Shown here piece after piece: positions 27,044 through 37,777 of a stretch of 64,000 nucleotides of DNA. How positions within the stretch are numbered: the stretch's first letter is position 1; each line of letters begins with the position of its first letter. Source of the stretch: Chryseobacterium gwangjuense (GTDB lineage Bacteria; Bacteroidota; Bacteroidia; Flavobacteriales; Weeksellaceae); contig NZ_JAJTNP010000006.1 of NCBI RefSeq assembly GCF_021311115.1, positions 124,001 through 188,000 of the forward strand, in the 5' to 3' direction. A program made the translations under genes and the position numbers. The notes under the pieces were generated by a model. It was not told the DNA's origin. It worked only from the letters and a program-made list of their open reading frames with translations, and made no database searches.

Positions 27044-27559
27044 TTAAATAAATATAAGAATGATAGAAACAATAAGTCCGACAACGGTAAATACCATCCC
27101 ACGCTTAAATGCTTTTGTTTTAGGATTGAACATCCAGAAACTTGAGATAACAAAGAAAAATAAAGCGATTCCAAAGAAAACATTTAATGGAGAAAGAGTG
27201 TCTTTCGACTGAGATTTGTGAAGTTTTGTCATTTTATCCAACACGAAAGGAAGCTCTTTTTTTGTATATTTTGCCTGACCTGTAGCAGTATCGTAAGTTC
27301 CCTGTTTGAATTTCAAAACACTTCCTTCCGTTTTCTCTACTTCAAGGTTTTTCATTTTTAATTCTTTTCCAAGTTCTTTTTCGGAAAGGTTTTTAGCGAT
27401 GACTTTATCGATTTTCTTTTCTTTTTTCAGAAAATCGGTATCTCTGTAAATCAGTAAAACACCACTTACCGCATACACGGCCATAATACCGGCAAGGAAA
27501 AATCCTAAATAGCGGTGGGTAATTCGCATGAAACTTCTTGTGTCTTTAATCTTATCCAT
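27044..27559 (-). CDS. PepSY-type membrane protein
   Basis: This 171-residue inner-membrane protein has the first helix RYLGFFLAGIMAVYAVSGVLLIYRD and a last pair of helices (NVFFGIALFFFVISSFW and a C-terminal hydrophobic tail). Between them is a small PepSY-like periplasmic region. The first helix with its HRYLG is the start of the PepSY-TM family that sits next to siderophore receptors. It lies 83 bases after the TonB receptor gene on the same strand, so it probably works in iron or siderophore uptake, for example in ferric reduction. Confidence 0.8.
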   Translation of the reverse strand: MDKIKDTRSFMRITHRYLGFFLAGIMAVYAVSGVLLIYRDTDFLKKEKKIDKVIAKNLSEKELGKELKMKNLEVEKTEGSVLKFKQGTYDTATGQAKYTKKELPFVLDKMTKLHKSQSKDTLSPLNVFFGIALFFFVISSFWMFNPKTKAFKRGMVFTVVGLIVSIILIFI

Positions 27560-27642
27560 ATCTTAATTGTTTTTGTTTATAAAGTTCAAAGTGGAAACTG
27601 CAAAAATGCAGCTTCCACTTTTATTTGAAAAATTATTTAATC

Positions 27643-29880
27643 TTACAGTTTATAAGTCAGTGTGAAATAGAAATTTCTTGGTGTAATTGGGTTTACAGAG
27701 TAGTTTTCATGAACGTTATAATTAACTACATCAAATAAGTTTCCAACTTTCCCTTGAATTGAGAATTTCTTCCAATCATAACCTGCAGATAAAGAAATAG
27801 TAGTGTAATCTTTTAGTTCAAAAACTCTACTTACTCCGTTTCTAGCAGCTAAACTTGTACTGCTACCAGTTTTTGTATCATTCCATCCAGCCAATCTATC
27901 ACCAATATAATAAGCTCCTGCTCCAATTTTTAAACCTTTAATTCCTTGAGTAAGAGTATAAAATACTGATAGATTTGCTGTTGTGGCAGGTGTTCTAACC
28001 AATCTTTGATTTTCAACATAACCAACTCTGTCCGGAGTATCCAAATAAACTGAGTTGTTGTAAGAAATACCCCCAATGATTGAAAGGTTAGACATAGGAT
28101 TACCTGTAATGTCTAATTCTACACCGCGGCTTCTCATTTTACCTACAAATTCTTTTAAATTTCTAGGATCTGTAGAAGCAGCATTGGTTGCAGGATCTAC
28201 ATACGCTTGGTAATAATCTCTGTATATAATCTGGTAAAGAGAAAGATTGATGGCAACAGCATTATTCCAAAAATTTTTCTTTGCACCTACTTCATACTGG
28301 TCAATTAATGACGGCTTTAATGATTGTAAAGTGAATGCATCAAGTCCTGTATTTGCAGCAAATGAATTGGTATAAGTTGCAAAAACAGAAAGATTTTCAT
28401 TAGGAGTATACACCAAACCTACTTTTGGTGAAACAGCCTGGTCTGAAGTAGCAGAATTTGCTACCTCTGCTTTATCTTGTGGTTTTGTAGCAGTTGCGAA
28501 GGTTGTCTTTAAAGAAGGCATATTTTCAATATATGACCAACGAAGTCCTGCAATTACTTTGAATTTTTTGGTTAAACTGATGAAGTCTTGTGCATAAACA
28601 CCAATTCTTCTTGTTCTTGTTCTGGTGTTAGTTGCTAAAGTAGACTCTGGCATTGCTAAGCTTCCATTATCCCAAGAGCTTGGATCATCTAAATATAATA
28701 CGTTTGTTGGAACGTTTTTAAGAGTATAAGTATAAGCATCTGATTGGCTATAATCTGTATCTGTTCCGATTAATACTTTATGGTTTATCTTTCCGGTATT
28801 AAATTCTCCATTTAGATTTACCTGTGCAGAACCATAGTTTTGTTCGTTATAAGTTTTGTTGAATGGTGTCGTCCAAGATAAACGGGTTGCAGTTGGTGTT
28901 GCATATCCCCACTGCACTCTTTCCGTAGAGAAATAATCTTTCGTGTAATTTTGATATGACGCTGAAGCATTTAATGTCCATTTATCATTAATCTGATGAT
29001 TGAATGTAACATTCGTTGAAGCTTGTTGCACATCCTGGTATTGCCAATCGGTTCCAAAGAAAGTACTTCTAGGTAAGGTATCAACCAATGAATAGCTTAA
29101 GTCTTTATTCGTAATTGATCCGATTCCGAAGTCTGGAGTAAAGTTATTTTTAAGATAATCTGCTTCAACAATTAATTGTGATTTTTCACTTAGATTAAAT
29201 AAGAATGAAGGGTTGAAATAATATTTTTCAGATTGTACAACATCTCTGAAGCTTTCAGCATATTCATAAGTTCCGTTAACTCTGAATGCAATATTTTTAG
29301 ATAATGGTCCATAAACGTCAACAGTTGGCTTGTAAGAATTCCAGCTTCCTGCATTCATTCCCAGCGTCCCTCCAAAATTAAATTTTGGTTTTTTTGTGAT
29401 CATGTTGATCACACCTCCTGCAGCTGTATTTCCGTAAAGCATTGCGTTGGCTCCTTTTAATACTTCAACTCTTTCCAATCCGCTTACTTCCGGGAAAACT
29501 CCACTGTTTATTCTGGCTCCGTTTTTTAAGATATTATCATTTCCTAAGATAAAACCTCTTCCTCCGAAACTGTCCTGAGAATTACCTCTGGAAGAAGTTA
29601 CATACATCCCGTTTACATTTTGAAGTACGTCACTAAGCTGCTTCGCTTGTTGTTGTTCTATAATTTCGTGAGTAACAATGGCAATTGGTTGAGGGGTTTC
29701 CATCACAGTCAAATTAGATTTTAGTGATGATGATTTTGCCTTATTAGGATTTCCTGTCTTATGAAGATTGACGTCTTCGATAGTCTGAATCCTGATTGTA
29801 TCAGCTTCAGTATTTCTCATTTGCGCGCCTAAAGAGATCGCTGTAAATAATAATCCTAAAGTAACCAGTTGCTTTTTCAT
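27643..29880 (-). CDS. TonB-dependent siderophore receptor
   Basis: This 745-residue protein has a signal peptide (to AISLGAQ), then a plug domain with ETPQPIAIVTHEIIEQQQAKQ, FGGRGF and GLERVEVLKGANAMLYGNTAAGGVINMITKKP, the hallmark of FhuA/FpvA-like receptors. A 22-strand barrel ends in aromatic FYFTLTYKL. It imports ferric siderophores across the outer membrane with TonB energy. It is the first gene of an operon with the PepSY protein. There is no N-terminal carboxypeptidase-like domain, so it is not a SusC type. Confidence 0.94.
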   Translation of the reverse strand: MKKQLVTLGLLFTAISLGAQMRNTEADTIRIQTIEDVNLHKTGNPNKAKSSSLKSNLTVMETPQPIAIVTHEIIEQQQAKQLSDVLQNVNGMYVTSSRGNSQDSFGGRGFILGNDNILKNGARINSGVFPEVSGLERVEVLKGANAMLYGNTAAGGVINMITKKPKFNFGGTLGMNAGSWNSYKPTVDVYGPLSKNIAFRVNGTYEYAESFRDVVQSEKYYFNPSFLFNLSEKSQLIVEADYLKNNFTPDFGIGSITNKDLSYSLVDTLPRSTFFGTDWQYQDVQQASTNVTFNHQINDKWTLNASASYQNYTKDYFSTERVQWGYATPTATRLSWTTPFNKTYNEQNYGSAQVNLNGEFNTGKINHKVLIGTDTDYSQSDAYTYTLKNVPTNVLYLDDPSSWDNGSLAMPESTLATNTRTRTRRIGVYAQDFISLTKKFKVIAGLRWSYIENMPSLKTTFATATKPQDKAEVANSATSDQAVSPKVGLVYTPNENLSVFATYTNSFAANTGLDAFTLQSLKPSLIDQYEVGAKKNFWNNAVAINLSLYQIIYRDYYQAYVDPATNAASTDPRNLKEFVGKMRSRGVELDITGNPMSNLSIIGGISYNNSVYLDTPDRVGYVENQRLVRTPATTANLSVFYTLTQGIKGLKIGAGAYYIGDRLAGWNDTKTGSSTSLAARNGVSRVFELKDYTTISLSAGYDWKKFSIQGKVGNLFDVVNYNVHENYSVNPITPRNFYFTLTYKL

Positions 29881-30054
29881 TGTACGTTTATTTAGAGTAG
29901 TTTTAAATAAGGTGCAAAGCTAATTAATTATTTGTTTTTATTTAGATTTATTAAAAATAATATTCCTGATTTTTATCATAAAATTTGTTAAAATTTTCTA
30001 ATTGGGTAATCTTACTAAAATGTATTTATAAATATCTTTGTTAAAAATATTAGT

Positions 30055-31113
30055 ATGCAATTGGTAAAAGTTGGGCTTTGTGCCTTTGGAATGAGTGGGA
30101 AGGTTTTTCATGCTCCTTTTTTGAAAGAACATCCCGGTTTTTTTATGTCGGCAGTGGTGGAAAGAAGCAAAGAAGAGTCAAAAGAAAAATATCCGGAAGC
30201 TACTATTTATCGGTCAGTGGAAGATATGCTGAATCATGCAGATATTGAAGTTGTGGTAGTTAATACACCGGTTCAGACTCATTTTGAATATGCAAAAATG
30301 GCTTTAGATGCGGGTAAGAATGTAATCGTTGAAAAACCTTTTACCGTGACATTAGCTGAAGCTGAAGATTTGGTAAAATTGGCTGATGAAAAAGGATTGT
30401 TTCTTAGCGTTTACCAAAATAGAAGATTTGACAGAGACTATTTACAGGTACAGAAGATCATTCAGGAAAATAACCTGGGAAACCTGAAAGAAGTTGAAAT
30501 GCGTTTTGACCGTTTCAGAACAGAAGCAAGCGGAAAACAACATAAAGAAAATCCGGAACAGGCCGGATCCGGCTCTTTGCATGATTTGGGAGCGCATCTT
30601 ATTGATCAGGTAACACAGCTTTTTGGCTCTCCTCAAAAATTATTTGCCGATATATTTTCTATGAAAGGAAAACAATTTGCCAATGATTATTTTGAAATTC
30701 TTCTTTACTATACAAATGATCTGAGAATAAGGCTGAAGTCTTCTGTTTTTAGTAAAGAAGCACATTATGCATATATTCTTCATGGAGATAAAGGAAGCTT
30801 TTTGCAGGAAAGAACTGATGATCAGGAAAGCGAATTGGTTTCAGGAGTAATTCCTGAATATGGAAAAGAATGGACAAAGCCATTAAAAGAAGCTGATGGA
30901 ATTTTAAACTTCATCAATGCCAATTCAGAAACTGAGAGAATTCTGACTTCCAGTGAAGCTGGTAATTATATGAATTATTACCAACAGATTTATGAACATA
31001 TTGTTTTTGGATATGCTTTACCTTCACCGGGACACGAAGTAATTCAGAATATGAGAATTATTGAAGCTGCGGAGGAAAGTGCAAAAGAAGGGAAAATCAT
31101 TCATTTAGGTTAA
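30055..31113 (+). CDS. Gfo/Idh/MocA family oxidoreductase
   Basis: This 352-residue protein starts with a Rossmann fold (VKVGLCAFGMSGKVFHAPFL) and has the EKPF motif (NVIVEKPFTVTLAEAEDL) with the conserved Lys, then SLHDLGAHLIDQVTQLFG, the usual C-terminal-domain start. It is likely an NAD(P)-dependent sugar or polyol dehydrogenase in the cytoplasm. TATCTTTG at 30033-30040 is a possible -7 element. Confidence 0.9.
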   Translation: MQLVKVGLCAFGMSGKVFHAPFLKEHPGFFMSAVVERSKEESKEKYPEATIYRSVEDMLNHADIEVVVVNTPVQTHFEYAKMALDAGKNVIVEKPFTVTLAEAEDLVKLADEKGLFLSVYQNRRFDRDYLQVQKIIQENNLGNLKEVEMRFDRFRTEASGKQHKENPEQAGSGSLHDLGAHLIDQVTQLFGSPQKLFADIFSMKGKQFANDYFEILLYYTNDLRIRLKSSVFSKEAHYAYILHGDKGSFLQERTDDQESELVSGVIPEYGKEWTKPLKEADGILNFINANSETERILTSSEAGNYMNYYQQIYEHIVFGYALPSPGHEVIQNMRIIEAAEESAKEGKIIHLG

Positions 31114-31117
31114 ATAA

Positions 31118-31147
31118 AAAAGGTTCATGAAATTTCATGAACCTTTT
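31118..31147. terminator. Perfect 30-base palindrome between convergent genes
   Basis: AAAAGGTTCATGAAA and its complement form a palindrome without a fixed loop. The flanks are A-rich on the left and T-rich on the right. It ends the oxidoreductase (+) and ABC-F (-) genes. Confidence 0.8.
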
Positions 31148-31150
31148 ATT

Positions 31151-33046
31151 TTATGCTTCTCCAAGAATTTCCTGAAGTTCGAGCCATCTCATCTCGTGAT
31201 TTTCCAGTTTTTCGGAAATAGATTCTAAATCTGCAGAAAGTTTGGAAATCTTTTCATAATCAGCTTCATTGTTCAGTTGATCCAATATTTTACCTCTCTG
31301 TTCTTCCAGTTCAGGCATTTCTTTTTCAATTTGTTCAAGTTCTCTTTGCTCTTTAAAAGAAAGTTTTTTCTTTTTGGTTGAATTTTGAGATGGAGCCGAA
31401 ACAGTTTCTTTTACAGGCTCTGCTTTTTGAGCAGTCGATTTTTCTAAAGACTCTTCACGACTTTTTGCTTCACGGTATTCTGAAAAGTTACCAACAAAAT
31501 CTTTTATTTTTCCGTTTCCTTCAAAAGCCAGAATGTGGTCTACAATTCTGTCCATAAAATATCTGTCGTGAGACACTATAATTAATGAACCCTGAAACAT
31601 TTGCAGAAAATTTTCAAGAACTGTCAAAGTAGGAAGATCAAGATCGTTCGTAGGTTCATCGAAAATCAAAAAGTTAGGATTCTGATATAAAATATACATC
31701 AGATGCAGTCTTCTCTTTTCTCCACCCGAAAGCTTTGAAATTGGTGAATACTGTGACTGATCATCAAATAAGAATAATCTTAAAAACTGAGAAGCAGAAA
31801 GGCTTTTTCCATTGGCTAAAGGATAAAATTCGGCAATTTCTTTAATGAAATCTATAACCCTTTCATCTTCTTTATACGTTAAGCCTTTTTGTGAAAAATA
31901 TCCGAAAGAGATCGTTTCTCCGGTTTCTATTTCTCCTTTATCAGCTTTTTCAAACCCTTGAATAATATTAAGAAGTGTAGATTTTCCGGCACCGTTTTTA
32001 CCTACAATTCCTATTTTTTCTCCCCTTTGAAACTGATAGCTGAAGTCTTTTAACAAAACTTTGTCTCCAAAGCTTTTATCAATATGATGAAGTTCAAGAA
32101 TTTTGCTCCCCAACCTTTTCATTTCAAAATCGAGTTCGAGCCCTTGTTTTCTTGTATCGGTTTTAGCTACTTTTTCAGTTTCGTAAAAAGAATCGATCCT
32201 CGACTTCGATTTTGTAGTTCTTGCTTTAGGTTGTCTTCGCATCCATTCCAGCTCTTTTCTGTAAAGATTGTTGGCTTTGTCGATGGTTGCATTCATATTA
32301 TCCTCACGAATCATTTTATTTTCAAGATAGGTAGCATAAGAACCGTTGTGAAAATAAAGATTTTGGTCCTCCATTTCCCAGATAATATCACAAACGCTGT
32401 CTAAGAAATATCTGTCGTGAGTCACTAACAGTAACGTTATTTTTGCTTTATTTAAATAATTTTCAAGCCATTCCACCATTTCTACATCCAGGTGATTGGT
32501 AGGCTCATCCATGATCAGTAAAGTATGGCGGTGTTCAGCTCGGGTTTCAGTTAATAGTTTTGCCAAGGCAACACGTTTTACCTGTCCTCCAGAGAGTGTT
32601 CCCATTTTAGCTTCAAGATTGGTGATTTTGAGCTGAGAGAGAATTTGTTTCATTTCATTTTCAAGATCCCATGCTTTATGAACTTCCATTTCAGCCAAAG
32701 CCTTTTCGATGAAATTGGTGTCGGTAGAATGAAGCGATTGATGATAGTTCTTAAGCGCCATGATAGGAGCAGAATCTAAAGTCATCATAAACTCATCTAC
32801 AGTAAGGTTCGGATCAAATTCGATTTCCTGATCAAATAAAACAACCTGAATATCTTTATTGATGATTACATTTCCGCTGTCTGCAATTTCTTTTCCCATC
32901 AGGATTTTCAGAAGGGTAGATTTTCCGCTTCCGTTTTTGGCTACAATAGCAATCTTATCACCTTCATTGATGTTAAAAGAGATATTTTTAAATAAAACTT
33001 TTATTCCGTAAGATTTGGTAAGGTTTTCAGCAGCAACGTAATTCAT
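31151..33046 (-). CDS. ABC-F family ATPase (Uup-like)
   Basis: This 631-residue protein has two ATP-binding cassettes and no membrane segment. The first has Walker A GKNGSGKSTLL and signature LSGGQVKR. The second has GKNGAGKSTLL and LSGGEKRR. Glu follows each Walker B (MDEPTNHLD, FDEPTNDLD). A linker rich in Lys/Arg lies between them. After the second cassette comes a coiled-coil tail (KKLSFKEQRELEQIEKEM onward), the extension typical of Uup. It should act at the ribosome, or in DNA/translation quality control, not as a transporter. Confidence 0.92.
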   Translation of the reverse strand: MNYVAAENLTKSYGIKVLFKNISFNINEGDKIAIVAKNGSGKSTLLKILMGKEIADSGNVIINKDIQVVLFDQEIEFDPNLTVDEFMMTLDSAPIMALKNYHQSLHSTDTNFIEKALAEMEVHKAWDLENEMKQILSQLKITNLEAKMGTLSGGQVKRVALAKLLTETRAEHRHTLLIMDEPTNHLDVEMVEWLENYLNKAKITLLLVTHDRYFLDSVCDIIWEMEDQNLYFHNGSYATYLENKMIREDNMNATIDKANNLYRKELEWMRRQPKARTTKSKSRIDSFYETEKVAKTDTRKQGLELDFEMKRLGSKILELHHIDKSFGDKVLLKDFSYQFQRGEKIGIVGKNGAGKSTLLNIIQGFEKADKGEIETGETISFGYFSQKGLTYKEDERVIDFIKEIAEFYPLANGKSLSASQFLRLFLFDDQSQYSPISKLSGGEKRRLHLMYILYQNPNFLIFDEPTNDLDLPTLTVLENFLQMFQGSLIIVSHDRYFMDRIVDHILAFEGNGKIKDFVGNFSEYREAKSREESLEKSTAQKAEPVKETVSAPSQNSTKKKKLSFKEQRELEQIEKEMPELEEQRGKILDQLNNEADYEKISKLSADLESISEKLENHEMRWLELQEILGEA

Positions 33047-33261
33047 TTCTATAAAAAATTTGTTGCGCGAAAATACAAAAATATAAAGCTTTACAAGAGA
33101 GAAAATATTTTTTGATACAGAATGGTTTTAAATGTTTTTAATAATTAATTTCACTTTAAGGTGATGTTTTAGAAAAAATTTAACAATTCAATCCTTAAAT
33201 TTAATAAGCTGTTGTGAGCTTTTGATAGAATAAATAAGGATTTTTGCTTCAAATTTTTACC

Positions 33262-34909
33262 ATGAAAAAACTGAGTATTCTATTTCTTTCACTTCTTGCG
33301 GTTTCTTTCCATGCGCAAATTGTTTCGGCAACTGTATTTTCTAAAGACGAAAATAAACCGATTCCTTATGTAAAAGTAGGTGTGGAAAAAGAAAAGACCG
33401 GAGTAATTTCAGACGAGACCGGACACTTTTCTATAGATCTTTCCACTATCAATACTACAAAACCTATATTGATAGAAGTTCCCGGATATGAAAAATATTC
33501 ACTATCTGTCCAAAATTTTAAAAATGTAGACGGACAAAAGATTTTCCTGAAAGAAAAGGTGAAAAATATTGATGAGGTAAAGATTAAACCTAAAAAATTG
33601 GTAGATAAAAACTGGGGAGTGAATACCAAAACAAAGAGTGTCATGTATTCTGTAAATCCGGATGTTAAAAATGAGAACTTTTTGGGTGAAACGGCTTTAG
33701 AATTTAGTACGAACAAAAAATCGAAAATAAAAAATATCAATCTGAACATTGCAAGCTATACTTCCGATCAGCCGGTTGTTATGCGTTACAGCATCTATTC
33801 GGAAAAAAAACGGCTTTCCGGATAAAAATATTCTGGAGGAAGAAATTACTGTTGAGCTGACGAAAGATATGATAAAAGACGATACCTTTACTTTAGATGT
33901 TAACGATCGGAATATCTGGGTTCAGGGGAAATTTTTCGTAGGAATACAGTTTTTGAAAAGATTTCAGGGAAGAATAACCATTAGTGCGGCTTTATTCAGA
34001 ACAGGATATATCAGAAAGTTCTATGGAGACTGGCAAAAAATGACTATTGCGGCACCTGCAATTAATATTGATGTAAAAGTGGATAAAAACGGGAAAAATA
34101 TCAAAGACGAGGTAAAAGAGAATGATAATAAAGTTTCAATCTTGGCTCCCGATCTCAGTCAGTATAATATTGAAGCAGAGAGTTCTGTTTATGGTAAAAA
34201 TGATGCTGTCGGAAAAACTGTGAAATTAAATGATGCAGAATTGTATTATGAGATCTATGGTGAAGGAGAGCCGTTGGTTTTGCTTCATGGAAACGGAGGA
34301 AGTATTCAGGAGTTTTACAAACAGATTCCTGAACTTTCGAAAGAGTTTAAGGTAATTGCTATCGATACGAGAGCGCAGGGAAAAAGTAAAGATTTTACCA
34401 AAGGTGATTTGAATTATAAAATTTTTGCCGATGATCTGAAAAATGTAATGGATCATTTAAACATTCCCAAAGCCAATATTCTAGGTTGGAGCGATGGTGG
34501 GAATACAGGATTGGAATTTGCTTTAAAATATCCTCAACATCTTAATAAGTTGATCATTATTGGAGCCAATGCATTTCCAAAAGGCGTAGATGAAGACTTA
34601 CTGAAGAACTTCAAAAGTAAAGTATATGTCATGAATCTGGCCAATCAGCCGGAGAATGAAACTGAAAAAAGATTGTTGAATTTAATGCTGAACGAACCTA
34701 ATATCAGCAAAAAGACTTTACATCAGATTCAAAATCCTACACTGGTTCTTGCCGGAGAAAATGATGTGATTAAAAAAGAGCATACCGAAATGATGGCAAA
34801 GGAAATTCCCAATGCGAAGCTTAAAATTTATCCCAAAGCAACGCATTACCTTCCTTTTGAAATTGCAGAAGATTTGAATAAAGATGTCATTGATTTTTTG
34901 AAAAACTAA
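33262..34909 (+). pseudogene. Carboxypeptidase-regulatory-like domain + alpha/beta hydrolase, frameshifted
   Basis: Two overlapping frames together form one protein. The first frame (ATG at 33262, after a TTG at 33244) gives a signal peptide (KKLSILFLSLLAVSFHAQ) and a CarboxypepD_reg-like beta domain (VFSKDENKPIPYVKVGVE, VISDETGHFSIDLS), and stops at 33825. The second frame, fully open to 34909, carries an alpha/beta hydrolase: LLHGNGGS, nucleophile GWSDGGN, AGENDVI and ATHYLPF. They are joined by a +1 shift in an eight-A run (33803-33810). With seven A the frame would read through as one protein of about 548 residues. This is a frameshift, a sequencing error or transcript slippage. The convergent GH25 gene overlaps the end by four bases. 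Confidence 0.8.
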
Positions 34910-35769
34910 TCCAAAGTCAGCCTTTTTAAAGACCAGGAATTTCCATTGTAGATATCCAGATCCACTTTAGTGTTAATTCCGTGTACGATTCCGTTTTCCG
35001 TAAATTGCCAGAAGTCCCAGTTGTCATCGGGAGACGGAGTCGGTACATCATTGTAGTTGGCGAGCCAGAGCGGATAATCATCAAACTCACCCTTCAGGAA
35101 ATCTTTATAGTAATGATAATAGGTGTAAATGATAGGTTTCTCGCCATATCTTTCCTCCACAATTTTACACCAGACTTTTAAATCTTCAATCAGTTTCTTG
35201 TTAGATTTTCGTCTGGGAATTTTTTCAATATCTAAAATAGGAGGTAAGTCGCCATCTTCTAAATGTACATTTTCTAGAAAGTTGTTAGCCTGAATAACGG
35301 GATCTTCATCTGCTCTGTAAAAATGATAAGCTCCCCGTATTAATTCATGTTTTTTAGCCTGCTGCCAGAATTCATCAAAGTGCTTATCTGCACTGCGGTT
35401 TCCCATGGTTGCACGCATTACCACAAATTCTAAAGGAATGGTTTTATTGCCAATACTTAAGCTGTCCCAACTGATGTCTTCTTTATTTTGATAGTGAGAG
35501 ACATCAAAACCATAGGTTTTATCCAGATTATCGGAAAGGATTTTTTGAATTCTAAGTGTTTCCGCTTCAGTATTATGAAGCTTTTTATGCTTAAATTTAT
35601 TAAAATATAAAGCATAGTAATAGCTGATGGAGCTTTTTAAATACAATCCGGTTCCGATAAGAGCAATAAGAAGTAATACCAAGACGATCTTGCGACGGAA
35701 AAAATAGTTCTTCCGACGGCTTTTATGGATCTTTTTGGCAGTCTTTTTGGTATACTTTTTAGGGCTCAT
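34906..35769 (-). CDS. GH25 family lysozyme, membrane-anchored
   Basis: I start at the ATG giving MSPKKYTKKTAKKIHKSRRK, since the longer frame runs into the divergent oxidoreductase. The protein has a very basic N-terminus, one hydrophobic helix (IVLVLLLIALIGTGLYL), then a GH25 muramidase domain with YGFDVSHYQ, the acidic DIEKIP and NWDFWQFTENGIV. It cleaves the N-acetylmuramyl-beta-1,4 bond of peptidoglycan. The helix should anchor it so that the enzyme faces the periplasm. It overlaps the convergent hydrolase end by 4 bases. Confidence 0.88.
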   Translation of the reverse strand: MSPKKYTKKTAKKIHKSRRKNYFFRRKIVLVLLLIALIGTGLYLKSSISYYYALYFNKFKHKKLHNTEAETLRIQKILSDNLDKTYGFDVSHYQNKEDISWDSLSIGNKTIPLEFVVMRATMGNRSADKHFDEFWQQAKKHELIRGAYHFYRADEDPVIQANNFLENVHLEDGDLPPILDIEKIPRRKSNKKLIEDLKVWCKIVEERYGEKPIIYTYYHYYKDFLKGEFDDYPLWLANYNDVPTPSPDDNWDFWQFTENGIVHGINTKVDLDIYNGNSWSLKRLTLD

Positions 35770-35834
35770 AAAGTTTTGCAAAACTAACTTTTTAAGCGAA
35801 AAAATACTAAATAAAATAAGTAAATTTGTGTAAT

Positions 35835-37097
35835 ATGGAAACACGCGAAAAGATCATCATTATAGGAGGCGGTTTTGCGGGATTGCAACTTGCAAAAACT
35901 CTGAACAATAAAAATAAAAAAGTAATTGTTCTCGACAGGGTAAACCATCACATGTTTCAGCCGCTTTTCTATCAGGTAGCGTGTGGCAGGATAGAACCTT
36001 CCAATATTTCTTTTCCATTCAGAAAAATCTTTCAGCAATCCAGAAATACACAGTTTCGTTTAACAGAGGTTAAAGAGATTGATCCGGTTCATAATAAGGT
36101 GATTACGGATGAGGCGGAATTCACTTATGATAAATTAGTGATTGCAACAGGCTGTAAAACCAATTTTTTCGGAAATAAAGATCTGGAGTCAAAAGCTTTC
36201 GGGATGAAAAATACCCAGGAAGCCATTAGTATAAGAAACCATGTTCTTATGACGTTTGAAAAGCTTATTCTGGAAAAAAGCAGAAGCGATGACGGAAACT
36301 GGAATATTGTAATCGTAGGAAGCGGACCGACAGGAGTGGAGTTGGCTGGAGCTTTTGCAGAAATGAAAAAAGAAATTCTGCCGAGAGATTATCCTTATAT
36401 GAATTTTGACCATCTTAAAATTATCCTGATAAGTTCTACAGAAAAACCACTTGCGGTGATGAGTGATGAATCTCAGGAAAAATCTGAAAAATATCTGAAA
36501 GATTTAGGAGTTACTTTCCTGAGTCAGGAATACGTGACGGATTATGATGGGGATAAAGTATATATGAAAAGCGGAAAAGAAATTCCTTCAAATAATGTGA
36601 TCTGGGCAGCAGGAGTTACCGGAAACGTGATTGATGGTTTTCCGGCTGAAAATCTGATGAAAAACAGATATATTGTTGATCGCTATAACAGGATTAAAGG
36701 ATATGATAATATATATGCAATAGGAGATATCTCTTATATGGAGACTCCCAAATATCCTCAAGGTCATCCGCAGGTTGCCAATGTAGCCATTAATCAGGCA
36801 AGAAATCTGGGGAAAAACTTTCTGAAGAAAAATATCAGTGAATGGAATGAATATGAATACGATGACAAAGGTTCTCTGGCTACTATTGGTAAACATAGAG
36901 CGGTTGTTGATCTTCCGTTTATAAAATTTCAGGGATTCTTGGCGTGGTATTTTTGGATGTTCCTTCACTTAATGTTAATTTTGAGCGTTCGAAATAAACT
37001 TGCAGTGTTTTTTAACTGGATGTGGAGTTATTTCAACAAAGATTCAGCTTTAAGATTAATTATTTTACCTAATAAGAAAAACGGAACATTACAATGA
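35835..37097 (+). CDS. Type II NADH dehydrogenase-like FAD oxidoreductase
   Basis: I start at the ATG of [21 protein letters not shown] (420 residues); the frame is open 9 bases further upstream. It has the first FAD dinucleotide fold there, and a second NAD site [31 protein letters not shown] and [10 protein letters not shown] are the late FAD motifs. The C-terminus is hydrophobic ([17 protein letters not shown]), which in NDH-2 enzymes lies on the membrane. It should oxidise NADH and reduce menaquinone without pumping protons. It overlaps trmD by 4 bases (ATGA), so the pair is translationally coupled. Confidence 0.9.
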   Translation: METREKIIIIGGGFAGLQLAKTLNNKNKKVIVLDRVNHHMFQPLFYQVACGRIEPSNISFPFRKIFQQSRNTQFRLTEVKEIDPVHNKVITDEAEFTYDKLVIATGCKTNFFGNKDLESKAFGMKNTQEAISIRNHVLMTFEKLILEKSRSDDGNWNIVIVGSGPTGVELAGAFAEMKKEILPRDYPYMNFDHLKIILISSTEKPLAVMSDESQEKSEKYLKDLGVTFLSQEYVTDYDGDKVYMKSGKEIPSNNVIWAAGVTGNVIDGFPAENLMKNRYIVDRYNRIKGYDNIYAIGDISYMETPKYPQGHPQVANVAINQARNLGKNFLKKNISEWNEYEYDDKGSLATIGKHRAVVDLPFIKFQGFLAWYFWMFLHLMLILSVRNKLAVFFNWMWSYFNKDSALRLIILPNKKNGTLQ

Positions 37098-37765
37098 GAA
37101 TTGATATCATAAGCGTACTTCCAGAATTGATGGAAAGCCCATTTCAAACTTCTATTTTGAAAAGAGCGATGGATAAAGGATTGGCAGAAGTGCATTTTCA
37201 TCATCTTAGAGACTGGGCGATCAATAAGCACAGACAGATCGATGATGAGCCTTATGGAGGAGGGGCAGGAATGGTAATGATGGTAGAACCTTTGGATAAA
37301 TGCATTTCTGAGTTAAAATCACAAAGAGAATATGATGAGGTGATTTATTTAACACCCGATGGAGTTACTTTAAACCAGAAAATTGCTAATACCTTATCGA
37401 TAAAAAACAATTTGATTTTCCTTTGCGGGCATTATAAAGGAATTGATCAGAGAGTAAGAGATTTACATATTACTAAAGAAATTTCAATAGGAGATTATGT
37501 TCTGACAGGAGGAGAGCTTGCCGCATGTGTGCTTGCTGATTCTGTAATCCGTCTTTTACCGGGAGTTTTGAATGATGAACAAAGTGCTTTAACAGATAGT
37601 TTTCAGGATGATCTTCTTTCACCGCCTATTTATACAAGACCAGAAGTATATAAAGGCTTAGAGGTTCCAAAAGTATTGCTGAGCGGTAATTTTGGTAAAA
37701 TTGAGGAATGGAGACATGACGAAGCCGTAAGAATAACGAAAGAAAAACGACCGGATTTACTCTAA
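37094..37765 (+). CDS. trmD: tRNA (guanine-N1)-methyltransferase
   Basis: This 223-residue SPOUT methyltransferase makes m1G37 in tRNA. It has the trefoil-knot features [12 protein letters not shown] and [18 protein letters not shown], and the [31 protein letters not shown] tail typical of TrmD. In many bacteria trmD sits with rimM, rplS and rpsP. Here it follows the NADH dehydrogenase with overlapping start and stop. The stop codon lies inside the terminator stem. Confidence 0.96.
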   Translation: MRIDIISVLPELMESPFQTSILKRAMDKGLAEVHFHHLRDWAINKHRQIDDEPYGGGAGMVMMVEPLDKCISELKSQREYDEVIYLTPDGVTLNQKIANTLSIKNNLIFLCGHYKGIDQRVRDLHITKEISIGDYVLTGGELAACVLADSVIRLLPGVLNDEQSALTDSFQDDLLSPPIYTRPEVYKGLEVPKVLLSGNFGKIEEWRHDEAVRITKEKRPDLL

Positions 37766-37777
37766 ATCCGGTTTTTT
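37751..37777 (+). terminator. trmD terminator overlapping its stop codon
   Basis: CCGGATTTA and its complement form a 9-bp stem around CTC, followed by T-rich sequence. The trmD stop (TAA) is part of the stem. Confidence 0.85.
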
